Shown here: piece by piece, positions 14,208-23,476 of the stretch
How the letters are laid out: every line of letters starts with the position of its first letter
Position numbering within the stretch: the stretch's first letter is position 1
Assembly: GCA_947650005.1 (NCBI GenBank)
Contig: CANSTU010000006.1
Span: forward strand, 1 to 64,000
Length of the DNA: 64,000 nucleotides
DNA from: an uncultured Lachnospiraceae bacterium
GTDB lineage: Bacteria; Bacillota; Clostridia; Lachnospirales; Lachnospiraceae
Direction: 5' to 3'
Translations under genes and position numbers: made by a program
Notes under the pieces: generated by a model
Told to the model about the DNA's origin: nothing
Seen by the model: the letters and a program-made list of their open reading frames with translations, nothing else
Databases searched by the model: none

Positions 14208-16871
14208 TTATTCGTTCCCATACTGCGTCGCAAGCACCGCTTTTACCGTTTTCTCCAATACCGTCATATCTACCGGTTTGGCAACATGGGCGTTCATCCC
14301 TGCTTCCAGCGCATCCCGAATGTCCTCCGCAAAAGCATTTGCCGTCATGGCGATAATGGGAATCTTCAATGCCAGCGGATGATCGAGATCCCGGATCATC
14401 TGTGTTGCCTCATAACCGTTCATCACCGGCATCTGTACATCCATCAATACCAGTTGGTACTGCCCTGGAACGGATTTTTCAAAAGTCTCCACCAATACTT
14501 TTCCATTTTCACAGATATCGCAGGAAGCGCCCGCCATATCCAGAAGTTCGCTGAGTATCTCCGCGTTGATCTCATTGTCCTCCGCCACAAGAATATTCAT
14601 CCCATGAAGAACGCTCTGTTCCCCAATCACTTCCTCCGTTTTCTGGTTTTCGCAGTTTATCACATGATCTATTTTTTGACGGAAACTGGTGAGGAAGAAG
14701 GGCTTCGGAAGAAAAGCGTCCACTCCTGCCGAAGTTGCCGCTTCCTCTATTTCCGGCCAATCATAGCTGGTCAGAACGAGAATCGGTATCTTTCTGGAAA
14801 AATCCCGACGGATAAGTCTTGCTGTTTCCACACCGTCTATACCCGGCATCTTCCAATCCAACAGGATGATGTCATAAAGCCGTCCCTCCTGTTCGGATCT
14901 TTTCACCATTTCAACAGCTGTATGTCCATCCAACGCATAGTCTACTTCAACCCCAGTTCCTTCCATGGTAATCTGAATATTCTGGCAAATCACCTCTTCA
15001 TCATCCACCGTCAAAACCCTGGTAATGCCATGCTTCTGCCAGAAATTCTGATCCATGGCCTGTTCGCTGATTGAAAACTCTAGATCTATCGTAAAAGTAG
15101 ATCCTTTTCCCTTTTCGCTTTCCACAAGGATACTCCCGCCCATCAGATCCAGCAGGTTTTTCGTTATGGCCATTCCGAGCCCCGTTCCCTGAATTTTATT
15201 GGTAACACTGTCTTCTTCCCTGGTAAAAGCATGAAAAATATTTTGAATATATTCCTGGCTCATGCCGTATCCATTATCTTCCACAATGAACCGATAATGA
15301 GCCAGCTGCTTCGTAAACTGCGGCAATTCCTGGACGGTCATAGTAACATGGCCTCCATCCGGTGTATATTTAAGGGCGTTTGAAAGCAGATTCAACAGGA
15401 TCTGATTTAGACGGAGCTTATCCATTACTACCCGTTCGTGTTTGATATCCCTGCTGTATACCTCAAAAGTGTGTCCCTTTGATTTCATCTGGGGACGGAT
15501 TATGGCATCAATGTTTTCCACGAGATCCACAATATTCTCATCGGATAGATTCAAGGTTGTTTTGCCTGCTTCAATCTTACTGATGTCCAAAATATCATTG
15601 ATCAAGCCCAAAAGGTGCTGGCTGGAGGCCGTTATTTTCCTAGTGTATTCCCTAACCTTATCCGGATTATCCACATCCCTTGCCAGAAGGGCCGCAAATC
15701 CTACAATGGCATTCATAGGAGTACGGATATCATGGCTCATATTGGACAGAAAAGAACTCTTGGCCCGATTGGCCTCCTCCGCAATCTGAAAAGCCTGCTC
15801 AGCCGACTCCTTGGCTCTGGCAAGCATGGCATTCGTTTCCTCCAGCTGCTCGTTCATTTTCTCTTGGCGGCGCAGATTTTCCTGTTCCTGCAGGAACAAT
15901 TGCTTGCTGCTGCGATGGCCCAAAATCGCTCCTACCATCAGAACCATCATTACCAAGAGGATTACGGAGAGTATCAACAACATTCCGATAATTGTTCTCA
16001 CCATATCAACCGTCTTGGTAGCTACATGCTCTGCCGGTATGAGAAACAGCAGTAACGTATCGTACTCCGAGAGAGAAGTAAGACAATAATAGTATTCTTC
16101 CCCGTTATACTTGAAATTTGTGCTGATCGTTTTCTGGTCTTCTACAGCCGCCCTGATATCTGAAAACTCCTGGCCTTCCATTTGCTCCAGAACCTTGAGT
16201 ACATTATAAGCCTGGATGCTATTCCCATTGAATGAATCGTCATGCATCCTCGTTCCATCGCTTTTTAGGATATAGGTCTCATTCTGACTGCCGTAAGCAG
16301 CGCTTTCATAATACTGACTTATCGAATGAACGTCCTTCAAAAGAATGATATGGGTAAAAATAGTTCCGGACGATTCCATCTGCATAGGCACATCCAGCTT
16401 ATGCACGAAAACCCAATAGCTGCCCTCATAAATATAGCTGTCGGATATAAACGTATACCGCTCCTTCCCACCGGATATCCCGTCTATATCAGTCCAGACA
16501 CCCCTTTTTCCGTTGGCATCATAGCAGTTTCCCTTACTGTCCAGCGCCATCAACACGGAACGATATCGATCCGTCTCCAAAAACTCCTCCAGATTATGGA
16601 TGGAATCCATCAGCTGATCCTCTGTTTCAAATTGCTGTGCCTTTAGCATATTTACTGCGCTGGTCAAATAATTCCAATGAAAATCCAGAGCATTACTCAG
16701 ATTCACCCGCACTTGAGACGTTATCTCATTGAGCTGTTTCGTACGCTCCACAAATATCTGCTCAGAAAGATATCCCATAAAACAGGCTCCGCCTGCCATC
16801 AGAAACACTACGAGGCAAACCGCTAGTACTGTTGGGAGCGCTATATGATGTTTCTTCCTTCTGTATTTCAT
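14208..16871 (-). CDS. Hybrid sensor histidine kinase with two receiver domains
   Basis: The 887-residue protein has a transmembrane segment (about 11-33), an extracytoplasmic sensor region (about 40-285, Cache-like in size), a second transmembrane segment (about 292-316) and a coiled-coil (330-370). HisKA carries phospho-acceptor His380 in SHDIRTPMNAIVGF. The HATPase domain shows the N box (NLLSNALKYTPDGG), DNGYGM and GTGLGMAITKNL. REC1 (about 617-735, Asp672 in LLDWKMP) and REC2 (about 758-880, Asp811 in LMDVQMP) follow. There is no C-terminal Hpt. The upstream gene (17079-18893) encodes a lipoprotein likely to be functionally linked. The ATG at 16871 follows GGAGGG belonging to a leader repeat. 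Confidence 0.85.
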   Translation of the reverse strand: MKYRRKKHHIALPTVLAVCLVVFLMAGGACFMGYLSEQIFVERTKQLNEITSQVRVNLSNALDFHWNYLTSAVNMLKAQQFETEDQLMDSIHNLEEFLETDRYRSVLMALDSKGNCYDANGKRGVWTDIDGISGGKERYTFISDSYIYEGSYWVFVHKLDVPMQMESSGTIFTHIILLKDVHSISQYYESAAYGSQNETYILKSDGTRMHDDSFNGNSIQAYNVLKVLEQMEGQEFSDIRAAVEDQKTISTNFKYNGEEYYYCLTSLSEYDTLLLFLIPAEHVATKTVDMVRTIIGMLLILSVILLVMMVLMVGAILGHRSSKQLFLQEQENLRRQEKMNEQLEETNAMLARAKESAEQAFQIAEEANRAKSSFLSNMSHDIRTPMNAIVGFAALLARDVDNPDKVREYTRKITASSQHLLGLINDILDISKIEAGKTTLNLSDENIVDLVENIDAIIRPQMKSKGHTFEVYSRDIKHERVVMDKLRLNQILLNLLSNALKYTPDGGHVTMTVQELPQFTKQLAHYRFIVEDNGYGMSQEYIQNIFHAFTREEDSVTNKIQGTGLGMAITKNLLDLMGGSILVESEKGKGSTFTIDLEFSISEQAMDQNFWQKHGITRVLTVDDEEVICQNIQITMEGTGVEVDYALDGHTAVEMVKRSEQEGRLYDIILLDWKMPGIDGVETARLIRRDFSRKIPILVLTSYDWPEIEEAATSAGVDAFLPKPFFLTSFRQKIDHVINCENQKTEEVIGEQSVLHGMNILVAEDNEINAEILSELLDMAGASCDICENGKVLVETFEKSVPGQYQLVLMDVQMPVMNGYEATQMIRDLDHPLALKIPIIAMTANAFAEDIRDALEAGMNAHVAKPVDMTVLEKTVKAVLATQYGNE

Positions 16872-17076
16872 TCTAACCCTCCATGCCTGCGAAAACAGGC
16901 ATAAATTCATGATTGAAAAACTGCTGAACAGCCATTTTTAGTCTGACCCCCATGCCAGCTTTAGCAGGCATAAATTCACGGTTGAAAAAGGCTGCAAAGA
17001 CATTTTTCATTCTAACCTCCCTATCCGCTTTAGCGGGCGTAAATCACGGTTGAAAAATGCTCAGACGCCATTTTTT
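16872..17076 (-). repeat. Three tandem leader repeats upstream of the hybrid kinase
   Basis: In coding orientation three units of about 70 bases each run AAAATGnCT..., TTTTTCAAYC, GTGAATTTA, a GCCTGCTAAAGCAGGC-type hairpin and GGGGGTTAGA. The hairpin starts are spaced 69 and 71 bases apart (16881, 16950, 17021). The last unit ends directly at the kinase ATG and contains its ribosome binding site. A further copy of this subtype is at 61853-61918. In one frame the units read FFNxEFMPxxAGM. Confidence 0.8.
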
Positions 17077-17078
17077 AC

Positions 17079-18893
17079 CTACTCCCATCTATTTCCATCC
17101 GGAGAAACCTTCCTTTGCTTCTCCAAATACTCATACAGGAACTTTTTAAGCGAACCCTCATATACTTGCGCGGAATAAACCTGCGCAGTTTCTTCCGTAT
17201 ATCCCTGCCCAAAAAATGCCACATGGTAAGATGTATCCTCCTTCAGTTCCATATCCCCCCTGGTCACCAACAGATAGGGAAACGGATCGCCGTCTCCAAA
17301 GGCATCGAAGCCCTTCTGAGCCAAATCTTTCACTTGAGCGCCAGTCATTGTCATAACCGCATACGATCCATCCGGCGCAGGACAGATGGTGTTAGCCATA
17401 TCAACGTTAATCTTTCCTTCATAAAGTTTTCCTGTAACACCAGCTTTCAGCTCCACACCGCCTTCATGTACACCTCCAATGGGAACCAACACCGCATCCA
17501 CATCCGCAGAGATTCCTAATACCTTTCCCAATAGCTTCGCCGTTTCTTCCAAACTGAAATTCGCCGTACTTTCACAGAAATACAGATCATCTGCGCGGTT
17601 TAAATAACTCCTCTGAAGCTCATCCATCCGGGCAATGCAGTCTGTCCCGTCCGTTCCATTCTCTCCCCGGATCCATTCCTTAAAGACCTGCCCCATATCG
17701 GACAGCACTCCTTCCCAGCCTGCATAAGTCATCTCAAATACCCTTCCTTCCTGTAGAGCCTTCCTGGCATCAAAAATCAGGGACTCTTCCGGAACTTCCA
17801 TATGATTGAGAATGCTCATCACACAGGGAGTTTCCTCGCTGATAAACGTAGCCTGGCCTTCCGGAGAGTAAAGCAGGGACAGAAAACGGATCGCATCTTC
17901 CAATTTTCTCTCATTTCCAGGTTCTGTGAGTCGTTTGCTGATTCCGAAATAGCAGGACGGGTTATACATATAGATATTTTTGCTCCCATCTTGACTTATA
18001 TAGGGCATCAATCCCAATTCATCTCCCGTTTCAGGCAGTTTTGTAATATTGATATCAAGAACCATGGTACAGAATACAGCCTTCCGGTTGCCCAGATAAT
18101 CCAAAAATACATTCGGATTGTTCCGATCCTCCGGGTCGGTATAAAACATTCCAATATCCATATACCGCTGGACGTAATCCATCGTATTTTCCCATATTCC
18201 TTCCGCCGTAGCGTTTCCTGATAAGAAGTCCTGTTTCCAGTTGACTCCATCCGGCGTAGTCAGCCAGTCCGTCTTGGCAAGATTGAATACGGCGGAAAAG
18301 GTATTTCCGGTAAGCTGCGTACCGATTACACCAGGAATCATGCCTTCCTCCTCGATTTTACCGCATAGAATTTCTAGTTCATCAAAAGAAGTCGGCACTT
18401 CCCATCCTTTCTCCTCCATTAACGTTTTATTATAAAAAATACCATACATGACATAATTAACCGGCAAAAGATAGACGCCCCCATCAATCGACACCTGATC
18501 CAAAATTGATGTGGGCAACTCATTAATAAACGAATAACCGGATAGATCTACCAAACGTTCTTTTGCTAAATCCTCATCAAGAATCTGGGAAGTGGTAAAA
18601 ATATCGGAAATGTCGTCAGCTTGCATTTGCGCCCAACTATAACCCGTGCGGTTACTCCCCGTATATGAAATCAGCTCCATTTCTATATCCGGATGAGTCT
18701 CCTTCAACAGATTCAGAAATTTATCGCACCCACTCCAGGTTATCCAGGTTAACGCATTCCTATCCGAATCATTATCTTTCACAGAATTGCTATTCACAGG
18801 GACACAGGCTGACAATGCCATAGTTATTACAACAGACAACGCAAACAAACGCCGTCTCATATTTAAAGATATCAAAAAAAACTTTCTTTTCAT
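17079..18893 (-). CDS. Solute-binding lipoprotein fused to a 5'-nucleotidase C-terminal-like domain
   Basis: The 604-residue precursor has a lipoprotein signal ending in LSAC (Cys30). Residues about 45-430 form an extracellular solute-binding protein of the sugar-binding (family 1) type, with NALTWITWSG, the GVYLLPVNYVMYGIFYNKTLMEEKGWEVPTSFDEL region and SPEGQATF. Residues about 435-595 resemble the C-terminal domain of UshA-type 5'-nucleotidases: DAVLVPIGGVHEGG, then GKINVDMANTICP, and VMTMTGAQVKDLAQKG. The metallophosphatase half is absent. No ABC permease genes follow; instead the hybrid kinase is next, so a sensory rather than transport role is likely. The start at 18893 is inferred from the signal peptide; upstream ATGs lie in the repeat. 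Confidence 0.75.
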   Translation of the reverse strand: MKRKFFLISLNMRRRLFALSVVITMALSACVPVNSNSVKDNDSDRNALTWITWSGCDKFLNLLKETHPDIEMELISYTGSNRTGYSWAQMQADDISDIFTTSQILDEDLAKERLVDLSGYSFINELPTSILDQVSIDGGVYLLPVNYVMYGIFYNKTLMEEKGWEVPTSFDELEILCGKIEEEGMIPGVIGTQLTGNTFSAVFNLAKTDWLTTPDGVNWKQDFLSGNATAEGIWENTMDYVQRYMDIGMFYTDPEDRNNPNVFLDYLGNRKAVFCTMVLDINITKLPETGDELGLMPYISQDGSKNIYMYNPSCYFGISKRLTEPGNERKLEDAIRFLSLLYSPEGQATFISEETPCVMSILNHMEVPEESLIFDARKALQEGRVFEMTYAGWEGVLSDMGQVFKEWIRGENGTDGTDCIARMDELQRSYLNRADDLYFCESTANFSLEETAKLLGKVLGISADVDAVLVPIGGVHEGGVELKAGVTGKLYEGKINVDMANTICPAPDGSYAVMTMTGAQVKDLAQKGFDAFGDGDPFPYLLVTRGDMELKEDTSYHVAFFGQGYTEETAQVYSAQVYEGSLKKFLYEYLEKQRKVSPDGNRWE

Positions 18894-19089
18894 ATTTATA
18901 CCCATCTGCGCGCCTTGACGCGTATACAAATCAAAGAGATTGAAACAAAGTTTCAATCTTGTTCCCATCTGCATGCTTTAGCTTGCACTCAAATCAAAGA
19001 GATTGAAACGAAGTTTCAATCTTGTTCCCATCTGCATGCTTTGGCTTGCACTAAAATCAAGGAGGTTGAAGGCGTCCTTCCTTCAGCCT
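18894..19089 (-). repeat. Three 63-bp tandem leader repeats upstream of the solute-binding protein
   Basis: The complement of the SD-like block (CCCATCTGC on the + strand) occurs at 18901, 18964 and 19027, an exact 63-bp period. In coding orientation each unit is AAGRTTGAAAC, TTTCAATCTC, TTTGATTTG, an imperfect GCAAGCTAAAGCATGC hairpin and AGATGGGA. The unit next to the gene has changed hairpin bases (ACGCGTCAAGGCGCG). The first, outermost unit has the stem GGCTGAAGG/CCTTCAACC. Confidence 0.85.
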
Positions 19090-19277
19090 TGTCTTAAGAT
19101 TACCTTCACATCCCTTCAAAATATATATATGTATTCACGAAAATAAGTTTAATATATTCAGCTCAGAAAAACAGCCATGAGTCATCCTGGATGTGGATTG
19201 CGATAGTTACTGAAAAGATAGGACAACAGCGTGAGAACCATTGCAGCTTATCTCCCGGCAGGGCTGCGCAGCGCCCT
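19090..19277. other. Intergenic stretch without recognised features
   Basis: This AT-rich then GC-rich spacer lies between the repeat array and the SGNH-like gene. It has a run of TA dinucleotides near 19121 and no convincing promoter or stem. I see nothing coding in it. Confidence 0.5.
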
Positions 19278-20336
19278 TCATACGGACGACGCTGACGTTA
19301 ATCTATCATAGTCCGTTTCAATTCGTTCCACGATATTCTCCATCTTTTCCAACTCTTTCTCATAGTTCTCCCTAGTAATTCTGTAGTGGTCCTTTCCCAT
19401 CTCCTCCACCATATAGTGGTTGATATCATCGGAAAAATGAACCGGATCCATGTAGAGATCCAGATTCAAAAGAATATCCTCCTCATTCTGAAAATAATAC
19501 ATCCTCACATTCCCATAGGATAGCAGCCTTTCCATGGAAGCCCTGGCCGCATACATGCTCTGTTCCAACATACCGCTTCTGGCCATGTTATCCCACCAGA
19601 GCATGGAATAGGGGGGATAGAAAAAATAAAAATTCGTTTCAGGATGGCCGGCAACCATCTTCTCCAAGATATCCACATTTTCGTCCACTAGGGCGCAGTA
19701 TTCTTCCTGCCGTACAGGCTCTTCCACCTTCTTTGGCCGTTCATAATGGCTCAATGCTTCTTCCTTTGCAAACACCTTATACTGAGCCCAGCCATAGGAC
19801 GTCCCTTCATCATAATCATCCAGAAAGGTTTCCGCCAGAAGATAAGGGATATCTTCAAAAATAACGTCCTTGTTGAGCAGATAATTCACATCGGTAAAGG
19901 GATTCCTGTCATACAGGTAAAGAGGCATGCTTTCGTCTGGAAATTCCGCATGCGGATCGCCGGAAAGGGCGAACAGATCCAGGCTGTAGAACACATTTCT
20001 GATCTCCCTTGCCCGGAAGGCCTCTTCCAAATAGTAGTCCAGCTGCGCCGTCGTTCCGGAACTTTTGATTGCCTTGACGCTCAGCGCGCCAAAGGTTTCG
20101 TCAAACCACCTGTTATTGAAATTTTCAGCGGTGGAGGAACCTGCAATCACACTGTCGTACCTGAAATTCCTTAACGTACCGATGCTTTGGTATTCTTTCT
20201 TGACCAATACCTTTTTCAGAGGCGCTATCGGCTCATGATAGTGGAAAAAGGGGTCGAACAGGATCACCAGGCCAGCTGCGGCTATGAAAAACGCAGCCGT
20301 CATTCCAAAAAATCTTTTTAAGAATTTCTCATACAT
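19278..20336 (-). CDS. Membrane-anchored SGNH/AlgX-like protein, partner of the MBOAT
   Basis: The 352-residue protein has one N-terminal transmembrane segment (about 10-27) and a large extracytoplasmic domain. VIAGSSTAENF (about residue 63) resembles block I of SGNH-type esterases/acetyltransferases, and DPVHFSDDIN (about residue 300) resembles the DxxH block. It lies 48 bases after the MBOAT gene (20385-21854) in the same direction. Such pairs O-acetylate extracellular polysaccharides: the MBOAT passes acyl groups across the membrane and the SGNH partner transfers them. The acceptor polymer is unknown. Confidence 0.65.
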   Translation of the reverse strand: MYEKFLKRFFGMTAAFFIAAAGLVILFDPFFHYHEPIAPLKKVLVKKEYQSIGTLRNFRYDSVIAGSSTAENFNNRWFDETFGALSVKAIKSSGTTAQLDYYLEEAFRAREIRNVFYSLDLFALSGDPHAEFPDESMPLYLYDRNPFTDVNYLLNKDVIFEDIPYLLAETFLDDYDEGTSYGWAQYKVFAKEEALSHYERPKKVEEPVRQEEYCALVDENVDILEKMVAGHPETNFYFFYPPYSMLWWDNMARSGMLEQSMYAARASMERLLSYGNVRMYYFQNEEDILLNLDLYMDPVHFSDDINHYMVEEMGKDHYRITRENYEKELEKMENIVERIETDYDRLTSASSV

Positions 20337-20384
20337 GTCCCCATCTCTCCCATCGCTTTTTCATCCCGGTATTTACCTTGCCCG

Positions 20385-21854
20385 TCAAAAGCTAAAATAT
20401 ACGAATGTGCTCACCCCGGAAAGGGAAATCACGGACCAGGCAAACACCACTGCCAGCAGAAAAGTAAATCCCAGGCCGATCTGCTTTCTTTCCACCAGTT
20501 CATCCGTCCGTTTTCCCGCAATTACCGCAAAGCAAAAAGCCGCAATCAGCGCCATTACCGCCACCTGAACAGCTCCGACCAAACCGGGAGCCGCCATGGA
20601 CAAGGCCTTGGTAATGAGATAGACTTCAGAAGGTTCCATGGACGCCGCCACCGCAGCCAGACTGCCGTTCAGCCCTCCGGCAAAGATTCTGGAAAGCAAT
20701 TCAAAACCGTCCCCTATGCGCTCGGCCCGGAAAAATACGAATGCCATACATACATAGGCAAAGGTTCCGATCTGGCATAGCCTCCGATATCCTCCCCTTT
20801 TCTCCCCATCCTTTTTTCCGCTGGAACATATCACTCCAAGGCCATGGAGAAATCCCCAGAAGACAAAGGTCCAGTTAGCCCCGTGCCACAGGCCACTTAC
20901 CAGGAATGTGACCATGGTATTGGCATAAGTTCTGCCCTTTCCCTTTCTGCTTCCTCCCAGTGGAAAATAGATGTATCTTTGAAGGAACCCGCTCAATGTC
21001 ATATGCCAGCGTTTCCAGAAATCCTTCACTGATACAGCCCTATAAGGGGAATGAAAATTCGCCGGTATCTCTATCCGGAACATCTTCCCTACGCCGATAG
21101 CCATATCGGAATAACCACTGAAATCAAAGTATAGCTCTAACGTATAGAAAACGGCCACCGTCAGCGCGGAAAGGCTATCCAGAGAAGAAATATGGGCATA
21201 GCCATAGTTGACGGCCAGGGCAAGGGTGTCGGCCAGAAGCACCTTTTTTCCCAGCCCCAGCGTAAACAGCATCACCCCTTTTGCAAAACTTTCCCCATCG
21301 AAACGCCTTCTTGAAACATCTTGAAACTGCATCACCGTGGCGCCATGAAGCACAATGGGACCCGAAACCAGGGAAGGGAAGAAAGTCACAAAACTCAGAT
21401 AATCCACAAGGCCCACATGTTCCAGTTCCCCCCTGCACCTGTCAATGAGAAAGGAAAGCTGCTGAAAGGTAAAAAAGCTGATTCCCAGGGGAAGCAGGAT
21501 CTTTTTCATCTGAAAATCCGTAGAAAAGACTGCGTTCATATTTTCCAACATAAAATTGGTATACTTGAAAACGGCCAGCGCACCTACGTTTCCCAGACAG
21601 CCCACAGTAAGGAAGAATTTTCTCCTCCCCGGCAGATCCTTTTGGGCAAGCAGAAAGCTGAGGCCATAATTGAAAAGGCAGCTTCCCAGCATTACCCATA
21701 GAAAATCTACATTAAAATAGGCATAAAACCACAGGGACATCCCGATCAGATATCCCTGCGCCGCTTTCCTTAGTTTTAATTGATTGAATAAGTACCATCC
21801 CGCCAAAGCCAGCGGCAGGAACACAAATAGAAAGAAATACGAATGAAACAGCAT
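20385..21854 (-). CDS. MBOAT family O-acyltransferase (AlgI/DltB-like)
   Basis: The 489-residue polytopic protein shows the MBOAT core: DFSGYSDMAIGVGKM, FHSPYRAVSVKDFWKRWHMTLS, YIYFPLGGSRKG and VSGLWHGANWTF, whose histidine is the catalytic residue of the family. About ten to twelve hydrophobic segments are visible. It is most like AlgI-type enzymes, which move acetyl groups for polysaccharide O-acetylation. The fructokinase stop lies just 10 bases upstream of its start, so the three genes 22830-19278 form one transcription unit. Confidence 0.88.
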   Translation of the reverse strand: MLFHSYFFLFVFLPLALAGWYLFNQLKLRKAAQGYLIGMSLWFYAYFNVDFLWVMLGSCLFNYGLSFLLAQKDLPGRRKFFLTVGCLGNVGALAVFKYTNFMLENMNAVFSTDFQMKKILLPLGISFFTFQQLSFLIDRCRGELEHVGLVDYLSFVTFFPSLVSGPIVLHGATVMQFQDVSRRRFDGESFAKGVMLFTLGLGKKVLLADTLALAVNYGYAHISSLDSLSALTVAVFYTLELYFDFSGYSDMAIGVGKMFRIEIPANFHSPYRAVSVKDFWKRWHMTLSGFLQRYIYFPLGGSRKGKGRTYANTMVTFLVSGLWHGANWTFVFWGFLHGLGVICSSGKKDGEKRGGYRRLCQIGTFAYVCMAFVFFRAERIGDGFELLSRIFAGGLNGSLAAVAASMEPSEVYLITKALSMAAPGLVGAVQVAVMALIAAFCFAVIAGKRTDELVERKQIGLGFTFLLAVVFAWSVISLSGVSTFVYFSF

Positions 21855-21864
21855 AGCTTCCTCT

Positions 21865-22830
21865 TTATCTTGACCGGATGAATTCCCTTACCTCTTCCAC
21901 TTCAGGCATGACGCGCAGTGCGCCCTTTCTGGTGGTGATAATGGATGCGGCTGCGTTGGCAAAGGTGAGCATTTCCCTCAGGCTGTCTTCATCCAGCTTA
22001 TCCAATCCCTTTTCCAGCACATAGTGCAGACAGCAGCCCCCGAAGGTATCTCCGGCGCCTGTGGTCTCGATCGTATTGTCCTGGAGGAAGGAAGGAACCT
22101 CCACACGCAGATCCTTATAATAGGCGCGGCTTCCTTCCTTGCCCATGGAGAGCATGATCAACGGAATATCGTATTCTTCGCGCAGCTTTGCAATCCCCGC
22201 ATCATAATCCTCCTCCCCAGTAAACCACTGGATTTCGTTATCGGATATTTTCAGGATGTCGCACTGCCCCAAACCGTATGCCACCTGCTCTTTGGCGTCA
22301 TCCAGGGATTTCCAAAGGGGAGGACGCAGATTGGGATCAAAGGAAATCGCCGCACCGCTTTCCTTTGCCACACGGATTCCCTTTTTTGTGGCCTCCCGTA
22401 CCCCCTCATGGGTCATGGAAAGCGTACCAAAATGGAATATCCTGGTATTTTGAATCATTTCTTCATCCACTTCTTCTTCTCTCAGAAGCATATCGGCTCC
22501 TGGATTCCTGAAAAAGGAGAAATCCCTGTCTCCATCCTCAAAGGTTTCCACAAAAGCCAGAGTCGTCCTGGCCTCCTCATCCACAATCAGGTTGGACGTA
22601 TCGATTCCCACTTCTTCCAGAGTGGCCTTGAGCTTCAACCCGAAGATATCCTTACCCACCTTCCCGATAAAAGCCGTAGGATTCCCGCAACGATTCAGCA
22701 TGGCCAGCACATTACAGGGAGCACCTCCGGGATTCGCTTCAAAAATCGTATTTCCCTGGGCGCTCTTTCCGTTATCCGTAAAATCGATTAATAATTCCCC
22801 AAGCGCGACCACATCGAATTTTTTTCCCAT
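21865..22830 (-). CDS. scrK: PfkB-family fructokinase
   Basis: The 321-residue sugar kinase has the PfkB signatures: GELLIDF near the N-terminus, ANPGGAPCNVLAMLNRCG, FDPNLRPPLW, and ETTGAGDTFGGC with the catalytic Asp near residue 254. It would phosphorylate fructose to fructose 6-phosphate with ATP. AAAGGA fits the ATG at 22830 better than the one at 22839, which is only one or two bases from it. The GH32 fructan hydrolase at 24153-25676 would provide its substrate, although other genes lie between. Confidence 0.85.
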   Translation of the reverse strand: MGKKFDVVALGELLIDFTDNGKSAQGNTIFEANPGGAPCNVLAMLNRCGNPTAFIGKVGKDIFGLKLKATLEEVGIDTSNLIVDEEARTTLAFVETFEDGDRDFSFFRNPGADMLLREEEVDEEMIQNTRIFHFGTLSMTHEGVREATKKGIRVAKESGAAISFDPNLRPPLWKSLDDAKEQVAYGLGQCDILKISDNEIQWFTGEEDYDAGIAKLREEYDIPLIMLSMGKEGSRAYYKDLRVEVPSFLQDNTIETTGAGDTFGGCCLHYVLEKGLDKLDEDSLREMLTFANAAASIITTRKGALRVMPEVEEVREFIRSR

Positions 22831-23017
22831 TTTCTTCATTCCTTTCCGCAGCTGTAGATTTTCTTCCCGTTTCGTCGGTTAAAAATCTACGTTTTCTAAC
22901 TTCATTCCATTCTTTTCCGTAGCAGATTCTTTTTTCTATTTTAACAGTATCCGGCCAAAATTGAAACCTTAAATTTTTCTAAATACCGGCAAAAAGGAAG
23001 ATATTTTCAAAGGACTA

Positions 23018-23026
23018 TGCTATACT
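23018..23026 (+). promoter_or_regulatory. Possible extended -10 promoter of the phasin-like gene
   Basis: TGCTATACT (23018-23026), an extended -10 element, about 52 bases before the ATG at 23079. No clear -35 is present. Confidence 0.4.
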
Positions 23027-23078
23027 GAGTCCATCGGTACCGTAGAACTCGTTTTTATCGTAAGAAAGGGATGATCAC

Positions 23079-23462
23079 ATGGATATTACAGAAGGCATCA
23101 AAAAAGTATTTCTGGCAGGTGTAGGCGCTGTTGCCACCACAGGAGAAGCCGCTAAAAACCTGATCGATAATCTGGTGGAAAAGGGTGAACTCACTGTGGA
23201 ACAGGGAAAGGCCCTCAATGAGGAGTTCAAGAAAGAGAGAAAAGAAAAGATCAACAAGCACGTGACCGTTAACGTGGTCAATGAATTCAAGGATGTTTTT
23301 GCAGCGGTGGATAAGATGTCCAAGGAAGAGCTGGAAGAGCTCAAGGCCAGGCTGGATATGGCCATGTCCTGCGAAGAGGACGAACCTGCTGAAGAGTCCT
23401 GTTCCTGTGAAGCAGAAAAAGAGACCTGCTGCGGATGCTGCGAAGAGAAGGAAGAGAATTAA
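23079..23462 (+). CDS. Phasin-like protein with a cysteine-rich tail
   Basis: This 127-residue helical, highly charged protein begins MDITEGIKKVFLAGVGAVATT, like the N-terminus of PhaF/PhaI-type phasins and the related small proteins of Firmicutes. A long coiled helix follows (about residues 25-95). The last ~30 residues are acidic and contain several cysteines (SCSCE, CCGCC), which suggests metal binding or redox cross-linking. Polyhydroxyalkanoate synthesis genes are not seen in the window, so granule binding is not implied. It has its own terminator. Confidence 0.65.
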   Translation: MDITEGIKKVFLAGVGAVATTGEAAKNLIDNLVEKGELTVEQGKALNEEFKKERKEKINKHVTVNVVNEFKDVFAAVDKMSKEELEELKARLDMAMSCEEDEPAEESCSCEAEKETCCGCCEEKEEN

Positions 23463-23476
23463 TTGATCTATATTTC

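Noticed and set aside
15615-16055. Long plus-strand frames opposite the hybrid kinase
   Set aside because: They are antisense shadows of a well-conserved coding region with no SD and no recognisable motif.
19124-19132. TATATATATG run as a promoter for the 18893 gene
   Set aside because: It lies on the wrong side of the repeat array with no -35 at the correct spacing on the minus strand.
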